Below, piece after piece: positions 25,127-37,179 of a stretch of 64,000 nucleotides of DNA (its first letter is position 1; each line of letters opens with the position of its first letter). The stretch is from Medicago truncatula (lineage: Eukaryota; Streptophyta; Magnoliopsida; Fabales; Fabaceae). The notes under the pieces are model-generated. The model saw nothing but the letters and a program-made list of their open reading frames with translations, ran no database searches and was not told where the DNA came from. The position numbers were made by a program, and so were the translations under genes. Where the stretch lies: positions 27,006,494-27,070,493 of the forward strand of contig NC_053045.1 of NCBI RefSeq assembly GCF_003473485.1, in the 5' to 3' direction.

Positions 25127-27889
25127 TTCAGCTGTAATCTATGATTTTGGTGTTGACAATGCAAAGAGATATGAATCAAATATGTGTGCAAAGTAGTGGT
25201 GATTTTTGTGGTTCCAATTATTATTGTTGTTTTCTACGAATAAAATAAGATTGGGTTTGGATTGCGTTTTCGTGGATGTGCTAGTTACTCAATGACATTG
25301 TGCCACATTGGAGAATTTGGGATAAAGTAGGGTCTACATTAATCCTTTGATTGGTCTCTCCTTCGACCAAGGATTGCTAAATAGGATTCACGATCCTTTC
25401 ATGTTAAAACTAAAATGAAGAAATAATCTTGGAGGATATTGATCTTTAAAGAGTCTTGTTAAAAAAATTATAAAAAAAGTTAAAATTTCAATTCTCAATA
25501 CATTAATTAAATAAATTTAAAAAAGAATTACTAATTAGAGGTCTTAAATAGTGTTCTCTCAAGAACACTCGTCAACGTATCTTATTTTTAAAATAGGATT
25601 TAATTACATGTTGTGTCTTATTTTAAAAATTACTTGTTGTCTCTTATCTTTAAATTGGGCATAACTCATCTTAAAATCCGACTTTTAAACACAATCAGAT
25701 GTGGGACACTTTAACACATTCCCTCACGATCAACATTATTGGGTTTGGTTCATGAAAATAAGTGATGGGCGGTCAGATAGCGGAAACGTGATAGCATGTG
25801 GTCCAATGGGCCTTAACAAGGATTTGATATCATCTTAAAATTGAGCATAACTCATCCTTACAAAACCGACTTGTGAGGTGGGGATTCCACTTATAAACAC
25901 ATGTTCATGTTATCTTTTATTTGATGTGAACTCTTTAACATCTTATGTTCAGGCTATCAAAGGGTCATGCATAGTAATGTCATGTCTCTAGGTCCATGAA
26001 TGTTGTGTTTACGATGATTGGTTTGCCATCCAAAATGGTCTGGGAAAGAAGCTTGTTACATGTTTGCCTTCTTTCATGTGTAATTAATCTTTGATATATA
26101 AATGATATAAAAACTCATTAACTTGTTTGGAAAAAAAATTATATAGACAAAATAACAAAGTCTTTAGAAACTCACATGAATAAAGGAGTCAAAACAAGGT
26201 TCGAATTCTGATCATGACGTTCGACTTAATAATTTCGATATTTTTGTCGATTATGTTTCTAAAATATAAAAATGGACAACCAACTATTTATTTAATAAAA
26301 ATGATATTTTTTTGATAAAATAAAAATGATAGTTAATTTATAGATTTATGAAGTAAGAGTATGGTACACCTTAATTTACAAGTGTACTATAGAAATCTCA
26401 ATTTTGCAAAGGAAAGTTTGGCAAACTTTTTAAGAAAATGACTTAAGAGATTATTTGAGGTGTGTGTGTCTTAACTGTTGGAAATATTAATAAGAAAAAG
26501 AATAGATCTCAGATAATTAGGAAAAACATAAGAGAATTGTTGTATTGTGACAAAAGTCATTGCACTAAAAGCAAATTTTCGATAGACCTCCGATATAATC
26601 CCATATTCGATTTTGCTCCTCAAAGGTTACGTAACTATGTGTCTGACCCGTGCACTCGAGGTCAACACATTGGAGCTTCACAAACAATACCCAAAAATGG
26701 TTGAGAGTATAAGAAAAAGCATTGGCTTTTATCTTTGATCATATACCCTCTGCCTAGCTATGTGTCTATATATATTCATTTATATAAGTCCCCCGTGCAT
26801 GTATCATAAGCTAATCAATATATAGATTTCTCATTCTGCCCGTTGTAGGTAGCACTTCCTCCTAAATAAATGAGATTATCATGGCATGATACTAATGACA
26901 ATAAATTGAGGAAGTGGTCCATTGGTTAGTAATGTTTAAGGCAGTTATCAAATGGACTTGGTGAACTCAATTATTGTTGTAAGAAGGAAATATAATTAAA
27001 GGAATATAAGATAATTGATTTTCATTATATCCAACAATCCCTCACTAATAGCCATTAAGGAAATGTTTTTTCATGCTTAAGTGTTAATGTCACGTAGTGA
27101 ATTACTCTTGAACTTAATAGATTAAAGATGAGACCCCCCACGATACACGCTTTTACCTTTAAAATTGTGATAGCTCCACGATAATTATTTTCATCATAAT
27201 TAAGACTTTTATCATCTTGGGCTGCTAATGAGTGCTCTAGAAAGATTGCCGAAGTCTTTCATAAAAGGTGGTCTAAACCTTCACACTAATGTAGGTAGAT
27301 ACATGTGCGTCTCTATAGCACCCTGCATCCATTAAGAGCTAAAAGCTCATCCTCGCATTAAGCACTACCACACGCCACAGGGATGAAATATGTAGTGCAT
27401 GTAGGAGTATTCATATGACTTTGTTTGACCTCAAATTAGGTATCCACCATATTTTCCTCCACTCAAGGCTTTAAATTCATCCCCCACAACATATCCAGGA
27501 CAAATTTCCTAGGTAATCCTTTCACATAAGGATCTTAAATTATAAAAAAATAAAAAATTCTCTTTTCTTTTCTCACTTCTCATATAGCGAGATAACATTA
27601 TTTTTAGTTCCTTTTACAAAAGGATTTGTCTCGTCTCTCATAGACACTATTATTAGTCACATAGCTTATAGCTTGTTATCACAAGATTTAGAAGGCTTGT
27701 ATATCCTCCATAAAGGTATCTCAGTCACATTGGGTCTATCAACATTATTGCTTCATGATCTGCAAATTCAAGAGCTGAAACTTTTGATTTCATTAGTAAA
27801 TTTTCTCTATTTACTAGTTATCATGTAGAGATAGAATATTGTCAGAAATTGTGGTCTTCCCTTATCTCAAATTCCATTGTTTAGTAGCT
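25127..27889. other. Intergenic region upstream of psaO, repeat-rich
   Basis: The first few hundred bases should hold the psaO promoter (read on the - strand); I see no certain TATA box there. No gene is recognised in the rest. About 26880-27890 reads like transposon DNA ('ccaacaatccctcactaata', 'gatacatgtgcg') but I could not place it in a class. The same sequence seems to resume after the solo LTR at 29137. Confidence 0.4.
25640..25950 (-). repeat. TRIM/LTR-type repeat fragment, reverse orientation
   Basis: The strings 'gagcataactcatccttaca', 'aaaccgacttgtgaggtggg' and 'cttataaacacatgttca' are typical of a short-LTR repeat that is frequent in legume genomes. It appears here in reverse orientation, with a decayed 'gatatcat' in the place of a PBS complement. 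The motif 'gggcataactcatcttaaaa' at the left part looks like a second partial copy. Classification is from memory and tentative. Confidence 0.45.
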
Positions 27890-29131
27890 TGATGAGTCAT
27901 TTAATATCTATTTTTATATGTTATTTAGTTTAGTTTTAAATAAATTTTATTTTATATTAGTATTATTTCCTTTTTGAGTTAGTTTACTACAAATTGCACG
28001 TTATTATATTTCAGGAACGAATATTTGATGGATTGAGTCTTGGAGCAAAAGAAAGGGACTTGGAGCTGATTTAGTACGAAAATACGAAAATTCAGAGACA
28101 AAAATATGTCTCCCCAAAGTCAGAAGCTTGGCACGGCCCGTGCTAGCATTGGCACGGCCGTGCCACCCTCCAGAGTCACTTTTGCTGCTTTTGCTTAGAT
28201 TTTAAGCTACTCTATTTTAGCCCGCAGTTTCTTGTGGAACATTCCAGTAATGTAATTGCTTAGATTTTAAGTCGAATGTATGCTATAAATAGAGTAGCTA
28301 TCCATCACAAATATTCATCTTTTCTTGGAATTCAATGAGTGACAATTGCTTTTCTAATAAAAGTTCTTTTCTTTTCCTTTATTTTCTTGTCATTTACTTT
28401 TATGCTTTCTCTCTTCTTCCCCGTCCCGTGTCTACGATGAACATGAGTGAGTAGACTTCTCTTTGTCTTGGGATTGTTGGATAAGTCTAAATGACATAAT
28501 CCTAATCAAACCAAGCTCTAAGCCTTAATCTTATGTAACCCTAATTTCTTATCTAAATTCACCGCTTTAACATGGATCAACCATTATCAAACTGTGGAAA
28601 CGAAAGTGGAGGGTTTGATAATTGTTTATCCATTATCTCAAATATCAATTCATAAAACGAAAGTGGAGCTTTGATATTCGAACAAGTGAATTTAGACAAG
28701 GATTGCAAAGGCAGCGAAATAGTCTTTGCAATCTTTGAGACATATAGTTTCGATCTTCAAGGGAACTAATAATGATCAAGTCAGCGAAATAGGCTTGGTT
28801 GTTAGAGGAACCAAAATCTAATAGTAATCAAGTCAGCGAAATAAGCTTGGTTGCTAGAGGAACAAAAGAGAAACTGTCTTGAGAAATTAGGTCTAACATA
28901 AAGTTATAAGCTTATAGTTTGGTTTGTGAAGGACTTGTTATTTAGATGAACCAATGATCCCAAGGCTCCTTTTATTATTATTATCTTTCAATCGCTTGAA
29001 AACCCCAACTTACAACTCTTTTCTCCTCTAATCATTATCAAAGGTTAATTGAATTAAACGACTCCATGTCGGAACGATACTCTTTTCATACTACTTCGGT
29101 AAGACCGTGCATTTGCGGTTTTATCTCATCA
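27890..29131 (+). mobile_element. 1242-bp solo LTR with TSD TAGCT
   Basis: The ends are TGATGAG and CTCATCA (TG...CA, inverted). TAGCT is present directly outside both ends (27885-27889 and 29132-29136), so the borders are well supported. A 16-bp perfect palindrome TGGCACGGCCGTGCCA (28150-28165) lies about 120 bp before a TATA box (TATAAATA, 28284-28291). No internal region, PBS or second LTR follows, so it is a solo LTR left by recombination. Family not identified. Confidence 0.88.
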
Positions 29132-29136
29132 TAGCT

Positions 29137-30252
29137 ATATGGTCGATTTCATGGTTCATATATCAGAGCCTAATTTGAGGAACCTGTGTGATATGTCTTG
29201 AACTTGTCATGTTGCAAGAATACAATTATTGGCTGTAAAGTCTCCTTCTAAAGGGGCACAACTAACTTGGCATGAGTTTTAAAGTCTCTTATATCTTTCC
29301 ATATATACTCATCATTACATTCTCAAGCAGCATTACAAATCATTCACAATCACAAATAGAACTTCAAAATTTTCTTTCTTTCTTTCATACACAAGCTGTT
29401 GTATTCATCATTACTGTGTTGCAAGTATTAATAACAATACGGGATTCTGTTTACCTGGTATTAGAAGGTCATCCTCTTCCGATGTTGTGGATGATGTTCC
29501 ACAATGAAGTTGTTTGTGATTTCCATTTCATTATTGAATCAACCTTAATTATGCGCTATTTCCCATCAGTCAATGTAGAATAGCGCCTACGACAAATATG
29601 TGGTATGTATTGGCCAAAAAATTGGTTTCGAGCCAAAACAAATGTTTCCTAGGCAGTGATGTTTTCAGCCAAAATCCCTAGCTATCCATTTCATCTGAAA
29701 TCCCTTCGTCTACGAACCATTCCCTCAAAGAAAGGCACCTGTTTGTTTGAGGTTTGAAAAAGGAATGAATGAGATGCACGCTTGTAATTTGTACCATCTA
29801 TTGTCTGTGCTAGTCAAAGGATGAGATCAAGGTAAACATTGAAATACAATTAGACAGTAGTAATAATTGTTATGAAATCTGTTTTTCAAAAGAATTACTG
29901 CACTTCGTGATACATATTAACTCGAATTTTATTACAGTAATGATAATGTTGTGTATATTAAAATTCTAGGCACTTGGCAAAAGCTAGAAATGATTTTACA
30001 ATGTCTTGTCATGTCACAATATTCTCATTCTGGTAACATTTTTCCATACAAAAAAGAAGCAAAATGAAAAGTTATCACCATAGAAGATAGTGTCTTCTGT
30101 AGAAATTTTCATCAACTAACTTATCTCAGTCTCTATATTACTATGATCAACAACTCATTCAAGTTTGAAGTAAACAATTTGCCACTCACACTTACTTTAC
30201 GACCAAAGTTCAAATTCAAATCTAAAAAGAAAAAAGAAAACAATTCAGAAGA
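29137..30252. other. Intergenic region, continuation of the repeat plus gene 5' flank
   Basis: 29137-29590 appears to continue the transposon-like DNA that the solo LTR interrupted. An open frame of about 100 codons at 29272 has no protein-like features. 30100-30252 is the probable promoter/5' UTR of the next gene; it ends in an A-rich leader directly before the ATG. Confidence 0.4.
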
Positions 30253-32237
30253 ATGGGTGATTTACAAATTCAACAAGAATCCATGGTGATCCCTCACAAA
30301 CAGAAACAATCCATGATTATTCCAACATCATCAATGCTTCATCATCACCCTCACAACAACACTGTCAAACTCTGTTCACCATCATCATCATCTGCTCACC
30401 AACCGTCATCCAAGAAGCATTCTTTTGACGCAAGCAATCTCACCCGTAATGGCTTCTCCGCCATTACACTTTCTTTCAGTCTCCGTGGGAATACTCTTAG
30501 CCGCTGTGTCTCTGATCCATGCACCTTGCCGGATCAATCCATGCCGGTAAAAGGGCCGTCAACTGCTTTGCAGCCTCTGCCTCCAATCAGGAGATGTATA
30601 TCTGAAGTTATTGATCCGTCTGATGTTAAAGAAGCAGTTGATCGTTATTTGAACTCTGCTGAAAAAACCACCCTTGAATCTGATTCAATGGTATGTGTTG
30701 AAACTTGTGTTTCTTGCTAAAAAAGTAATCTTTTTTTTGACTTGGAATAATGGGTTTTGTTTGTTTTTTGTATAGGCTTAAAAGGAATGAAGAAAGTGTG
30801 GGATGAAGTTATGGAAGACGAGGAAGAAAATGAAAAGGAACAACAAGAAGAAGAGCCCTCTCCTGATGCTGAAGATGAAAAAGATGAAAAAGAACAAGAA
30901 CAAGAAGAGCACTGTCTTGACTCTTTTGTTGCTAAAGATGAAAAAGTCATATCTCAGGTACATGTCTTGAATCTTCAACTGTGATTGTCTTTTCTATTGT
31001 AATCTTCAGTGTATTTGGTTCTTTAATTGGTACTTACAAGTTATACTCATAAATTTATAAGTTTTTTCTTGTTTTTATGTATATCCTAGTTGCACTTGCT
31101 TAATTACGTAGAATCCGGGGGTTATGGGAAGGTATTGAATTTGATCATAGTTGCATTTCTAATCATAGTTTATGTGCAGCAATTTTAACAACTCAATTAT
31201 ATAGTCATATACGTTAATGCTAGTAAGTAACAAAGTTGTCCATCACAGATCACGGAAAGTAGTGGTTTGTTCAAATTCGGATATGCTGTTGTACTATAGC
31301 CGATATTTGGTGACATTTTGTACTAAATCGTGTATTGCAGAATAGTATCTATTCACGCCTGCACAATCGTGTAATTGGTTATATCAGAATATCTGCATAA
31401 ATAATGCAGTAGAATGTAATAAGTAGACTTTCCCTTATCAACATATACATATCTGAAGTAAAAAAATTATTTGATCAACTGTGGGTTGTGCTTCCTTCCA
31501 CTGCATTTTTCCTTTGGTTTTTAATTTACCGAATCTAGGTAAGAATAAATACTCTTCCTTTCAAGAATTTTGTGGGAAGTATGTTAGAGTTAGAGGCTGC
31601 ATATTGAAGGGTAAAAATGCTAAATTTTAAGACAAGAACATACTGAAGAAGATGATATATTCAATTATAGTTTCATGTGTAGTGTAGCCAGCCACCTTTA
31701 TTCCTGTGTTAGAATGTTTATAGCTATAACACTACCGAAACTTTTGGCCTCATTACAACTACATGTGTAGTGTAGCCACCTTTTGTTCCACTTAATTATG
31801 TAGGATATGGGGGTTTGGCTAAGAAGCATAATAAACTGTTGATGTGATCATAGTTGCACTTGTAATCATTGTTTTAAATTGCGATTGCAGTCGCACTTGT
31901 GGTCAAGATGTGAACCATTACATTGTGGGGAAATGCAGCCGATGTGACTAAAATTGTGTTTGTGACGACAACAAGTTGTTGCTTCTAAAAAGCGGCGGCA
32001 ATTGCGATGTAGTTATGGCGACAACAAGTTAAAACTATATACATGAGTTTCAGATTAATAGTTTTTATGCTGAACAATTGTTTTTTGTTTTTGTAGGATC
32101 AATTGGGAAATGATTATGAAGAAGCTGTTAGTGTGGAGTGGATTGATAAGTGTTTAAGCCTTACTTTCAAGTGTCCATGTGGCAAGGGATATGAGGTTCT
32201 AATCTGTGCAAACAATTGTTACTACAAGTTGGTCTAG
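30253..32237 (+). CDS. Uncharacterised plant protein with a Cys-rich C-terminal tail
   Basis: Exons 30253-30690, about 30793-30957 and 32097-32237: about 247 aa. Exon 1 is His-, Ser- and Pro-rich with conserved-looking blocks 'LSRCVSDPCTLP' and 'PLPPIRRCISEVIDPSD'. Exon 2 is a short helix ('KVWDEVMEDEE') followed by a very acidic Glu/Asp/Gln stretch. Exon 3 ends with 'EWIDKCLSLTFKCPCGKGY' and 'CYYKLV', a compact Cys motif (C-x-C plus further Cys) at the extreme C-terminus. I recognise it as a plant-specific family but cannot give it a function. The exon 2 acceptor is uncertain. The strongest-looking AG (30774-30775) would shift the frame and stop at once. The AG at 30791-30792 keeps the frame and is used here. 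A 1-bp lesion at this junction is also possible. Confidence 0.75.
31240..32045. repeat. Repeat fragments in the second intron of the gene at 30253
   Basis: 31265-31335 holds 'tatagccgatatttggtgac', related in reverse orientation to the MITE-like fragment at 12530-12690. 31865-32040 holds G-rich segments such as 'gcgattgcagtcgcact' and 'agcggcggcaattgcgatg' that contrast with the AT-rich surroundings and look like a second dispersed repeat. Confidence 0.35.
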
Positions 32238-32484
32238 AAGAATCAGTATGCTTAATAGATTCTTTTGTTTATATTCTGTTTTAGTTTGGAAAAAGCTTGT
32301 CTGTTTTCATTTATGGTAGCATTTTGGTTGTCACTAGAAGAACCAATCTATATTTGTAGATCCCTTACATTTGTTTTGTAAATAAGTTGGTATATACTAT
32401 CTCAACATTCTTTGAACTTAATGAATGAAAGTATTTTTATACCCATCTATCAGTTCAATGCCTTGTGAACTATATATATATATA

Positions 32485-32799
32485 GGCTTAATTGCACTTT
32501 TGGACCCCTATCTTTTCAAAAGTTGCGGTTATGGACCCCTAACTAATTTAAATACAAAACAACCCCCTATGTTTTGATTCTTTGGCAGTTTTGGACCCCC
32601 AAGGCAAAAAAAAATAAAAAAAATTGACACGTGGCACCTCACTTAGGGTGCCACGTCAACGTTGACCGAGTCAACAATGGACTGGGGGTCCAAAACTGCC
32701 AAAGAATCAAAACATAGGGGGCTGTTTTATATTTAAATTAGTTAGGGGTCCATAGCCGCAACTTTTAAAAAGATAGGGGTCCAAAAGTGCAATTAAGCC
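32485..32799. mobile_element. Palindromic MITE (family A), 315 bp
   Basis: The ends are GGCTTAATTGCACTTTTGGA and its complement ending AATTAAGCC. The arms include the same 'caaaac' and 'ggcagttttgg' blocks as the copy at 6151-6493. It is flanked on both sides by TATATATATA, so the target was a TA run and the duplication length cannot be read. It lies about 250 bp after the stop codon of the gene at 30253. Confidence 0.88.
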
Positions 32800-33459
32800 A
32801 TATATATATATATATATATCAAAGATAAGTGTATATTTTTATATTTCAAAGAAAAAAAAAATCCAGGTTTTGATTCATTCCGCCACTTGCTTTTCATGCA
32901 TGACACATATAACTTCAAAATACCATGCGGAAGGGTTTTATTCTAAACTATTTACAAAACTTCAAAATTTCCACATCGTACTTTTATAAATGTAACAAAA
33001 AAAATCAAAAATAAATTATCAATTAAGCATGCATGCATCAATTCATTAGACAACACATCAAAAGGCATCAACTGAGTCTTTCACCAGCACCTATTTTTCA
33101 CCCATTCAATTGAGATCTTATTACCACAGAAGACTAGATGTAATTGGCACAAATCATGCCTAAGTAAGTCCTTTGATTTACTTATGTACATTTAGGTTAC
33201 ATTGCTATATGATTTATGACTATGATACAGACACATTAGATTTGCCATTTCAAAATCGACACTTAATATAATATCGTTTAATTACTTTTATTTGTGAAAA
33301 GATATTCATGTGAGTTGAGTTTCGAAGGTTCATAAAATTAAACTTGTCTTGAGGATTCGTAGCCAATAAAATTCTATGTTATCTAAAAATTCACTCATTT
33401 TTTTTCCACATTCCATCTAAGGTCAAAATTTGCACTACAAAATGCAAAACTGTAACAAC
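32800..33459. other. Intergenic DNA, no gene seen
   Basis: AT-rich sequence with short open frames only; no motif recognised. Confidence 0.4.
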
Positions 33460-34100
33460 GACCTTCTATTCTTTTATTGGCCATGCTAATTAATTAGCAT
33501 GTCACAATTAATGCACATGTTGTTGTGAACCGGTATGTGTCGTGGCCATAATTAAGGGGACCCTCTATTTTTGCATTGGCCATACTTAGCATGCCACACT
33601 GTATACACATATGTTTGTTGTAGATAAGGATAAGTTTTTTAACAAACATTTGTAGTGGATAGGGAATGTATGTATGAGTTGGTGCATAATTTTCTAGAAG
33701 CAATTTTGGTTGTATTATTTTGTGAGAAAAGTTGTAGGATTAGAACAAAGTATAATTATATATGTTTCTTAACACCCGTGAATTAGATAAATAAGGGGTA
33801 CGTAGAGGGGAGTGTATAGTTTAGGAGCAATACCTAGATTAAACTAGTTGAATCATTTTATTATAATAAAATTTTGTTCAATAATTGATATAGCTAAGAA
33901 TAATATATTAGAATTAGATAAGACAATAATTTGAATCATTGAACCATAACATGAAATTATTGGTATAGCATCATATATTAGAGTTAGGTAAGTTAAGGTA
34001 ATACAAGAACAAATCTTTATAACATTTTATAATCATTGTATTGTAGTGAAAAGTCAAAACATCTCATAGACCAGCCAAGTAACAAAAACCTACCCGATAC
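33460..34100. repeat. Partial duplicate of the F-box gene 3' flank, copy A
   Basis: 33840-34090 aligns with 36955-37200, for example 'aacatgaaattattggtat', 'attgtattgtagtgaaaagt' and 'ccagccaagtaacaaaa'. The block includes the last codons and the stop of the F-box gene on the - strand. 33465-33600 contains two copies of a 'ccttctattcttttattggc'-type motif that recurs at about 34376. An 18-bp perfect palindrome (33483-33500) lies in the first of them. The rest of the F-box gene is not present here. Confidence 0.7.
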
Positions 34101-34344
34101 CCCCATAACAACAATTTAAGGGAAAAAGAAGCATAACAACGACGGGGTAAACAACAAACAAATAAGTGGCTACCCCTTTCTACAATCATAATATATATGA
34201 TTGAGACACAATAGATAAGATGTTACAAACAAAAAAAAGATACAATAGATAAGAATATATCAGTAGAGAAGAATAATAAATAATGTTTATATTAATATTA
34301 TAAAATGGAAAGGATGTATTAGGATACCAGAATGAATGTGCCTG

Positions 34345-37179
34345 TGGTTAGTAGATAGGTGACCATAATAAAGCCGACCTTCTATTTTTTATTGGCCATG
34401 ATTAGTATGCCAAGTTTCTGCACATGTTTGTAGATGATATAGGTATATGTTGCGATCATAATTATGCATGAGTTGGTGCTTATTAATTTTCTAGAAGTAG
34501 GGCTGGAAATGAGTCGAATCAGATCGAACCTGTTTGAGTTCGACTCGACTCGTCAGGAATTGGTTCAATTTGAATCTCGGTTTGAGTTTGACACGAACTT
34601 TTTTTTTAACTCAAGTTCGGCTCGTTTAAAGTTCACGAATAGATTGGTTTGACTCATTAAGTTCAATTTGTTGGTTCAAAGCACGTAACTTTAGGTATGA
34701 AAATGAGTAAAGTCACTTGAACCACGCAACTCAAAAGTCAATGAATTTAAATTTTTGACACATAAATATATTGGAATTTATACCAATTTTTAATGGACTG
34801 GATGAAATTAATTATAAATTGCTTAAGAAATTCATATTTATGGAGAATAAAAATTAATAATTAATATGTGCTTAGTCGAAAAAAAATCTATTTTTTGTGT
34901 AATGTTATATTTTAACGTCGTAAATATGCCTGAAAAACTCATGAAAAATTCAAATTCTATGTCACTTTTTTGGACTACATGTACATTAGAGGGTAAAAAA
35001 TAAGAATAATCCGAAATTACAAGGCTAGAATATATGTTTCTTTTTATTTTACAGGGTCATTTTTCAAACATAGTATATATTACAAGGTTAATTTAAATAA
35101 TTAACCCTATTTATTTTTTGTGAATTTTATAAAATATTGTATACTCGATATTTTTTTTTAATATATTGAGTCTTAAACACTTAATTTCTACTTCTTTTTT
35201 TCAGAACATAAGGAGTCAAATGTTCAAAGCAAAATAGAAACCTTTATAAGAAGAAATGCAAGCTTAATCCCACAAGCTGAGCAAAGGTAGAAATTATAAT
35301 ACTAAATTAAATATCTTTAAAAAAATAATATGTCTAAGATCATATTTGATAAGACCAATTACTTGATTAAATTAACGAGAAACATGTTAACAATGAAAAC
35401 CATAGGATATAAGACATAACACGTAAATATGAGATAAAAAATGATAAAAAACACATAAAACACCTGTACCATCTTCAATCATTTTAATGGCAGAGAGAGA
35501 ATTTATTTGTACAATGAATTTTTGTCCAATGAATTAATGTAATTTATATTGTTTGACTACCAAAAGATCATAATAAACACCCGGCAAAAAGCATTTTAAG
35601 TTTTAACTAAGCAAAATATAAAGCGTTGAAGATTAATTTATTAGAAGAAAATGTTAATTCTTTTTATATTTGTTTGACTAGTTTGAATATATCTTATAAT
35701 TTCTTATTTTTTTTATAAGTTGCGAATTTAAAAAAAAAATATTCTATGCTAATTTACTCTTTCAAGTTTGGTCTCACCTTCCTTACAAAAAACTTGACCA
35801 CCCTAAGTTTAATTCTTGACTTTGTCCTTATGTTGGATTATTTTGTGATAATTGTTATAGGTGATGATTGTTAGATCTTGTTCATGGCTATACGGTGCGA
35901 GTAGCATATCGCTATATTACTATTACAGGTGAAACATTAGATAGAACTCTTGTCGATGATGTTTGACATAAGCATATCCCTTCTAAGGTGTCTCTGTTGG
36001 TGTGGTGCCTCCTTCGTAATAGACTTCCTACTAAAGACAACTTGGTGCATCAGGGTATTCTTCCTCCAAATGACGTGGTGTGTGCTGCAGGGTGTGATAA
36101 TATCGAATCAGCTACACATTTGTTTCTACATTGCAACATCTTCAGTGACCTCTGGTCTAATGTGTGGAAATGATTAGGTATTTCATCGGTACCTTCTGGT
36201 GATCTTCGACAACATTTTATTCAGTTTACCAATATGGCGGGTATGCCAAGATTTTCTCATTTATATCTAAAAATAATTTGGTTTGCAACTGTTTGAGTGA
36301 TTGGAAAGGAAAAGAACAGTTGTGTATTTCAAAATACGGTGTCCACTCATTTTCTTCTCATCGAAAAAGTAAAGTTAAATTCATTCTTATGGTTGAAATC
36401 TAAATAGGTGGCCTTTGATAGTTACCACGACTGGTGGAAGCATCCATTACTATGTATGAGTGTTCACTTGTAATTTATTTTGCTTTTTGGATGATGTTCT
36501 TTTAAGCATCCTCATTCCGTAGATTTGTACATACTTTTTGGGGTGTTTCTTCCTTTTGCACGTCTTGTGCGGGTGGAAACATCTATGGGTAATATATGTC
36601 TCATTTTAATTTGTTAAAAATAAAAAAATTGTTACAAGATTAGAATAAGGAATAATTTAAATATATTTCTTTTCTTTTTTTTTTAGACTTTAAATATATT
36701 TCTCAATACCCGTGTATCTAGTAGTGATAACTAGTAGACGACAAATGTGCACATGTTAATAAACTTAATAGAAAATTAATATTCGTTTGAAATTTATTTT
36801 TTTTGAAGGGCTTCGTTTGGAAGTCTTTTATTTATTTAACTTTATAAAAAGTTAAAACATATCATACTTTTCTTACTAAAAAGAAAAATATATCATATTT
36901 TTCCAGTGCAAATGCTTTTAGAGCACAAATTTGGAAGACTACTAATTAAAAATTATTGAATCATTACATATGTTATTTATTTGTAATAAAATTTGTTAAA
37001 TCATTCGTATATGCATTAGATTAGCATTAGTTAAGATAATTTGAATCATAACATGAAATTATTGGTATGGCATTATAGATTAGGATTAGAATTAGGTAAG
37101 ATAATTTACACCAAGAACAAATTTTATACTAACAATTTTATAGTACAAACATTGTATTGTAGTGAAAAGTCAAAACATC
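34345..37179. repeat. F-box 3' flank, copy B, split by insertions
   Basis: Copy B of the duplicated flank starts with 'ccttctattttttattggcc' (about 34378) and 'tgagttggtgc' (34470). It resumes at about 36628 ('agattagaataaggaataat', compare 33738) and runs into the F-box stop at 37180. In between lie AT-rich DNA (34500-35860) and a LINE tail (35870-36620). The intervening DNA shows no other gene. Confidence 0.6.
35870..36620 (+). mobile_element. 5'-truncated LINE 3' end, decayed
   Basis: The translation contains 'HIPSKVSLLVWCLLRNRLPT', 'AAGCDNIESATHLFLHC' and 'WSNVWK', the zf-RVT block near the C-terminus of plant L1-type LINEs. Next come 'IIWFATV', 'LNSFLWLKSK' and 'HDWWKHPLLCM'. Stops and one frame change are present. 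The end is a short A-rich tail at about 36610-36625. It is a separate insertion from the LINE at 1488-2690. Confidence 0.8.

Noticed and set aside
29272..29583. 103-codon open frame
   Set aside because: Hydrophobic and low-complexity, inside repeat-like DNA next to a solo LTR; no homologous family recognised.
33483..33500. 18-bp perfect palindrome ATGCTAATTAATTAGCAT
   Set aside because: A/T-rich and found in only one of three related motif copies, so a regulatory role is not supported.
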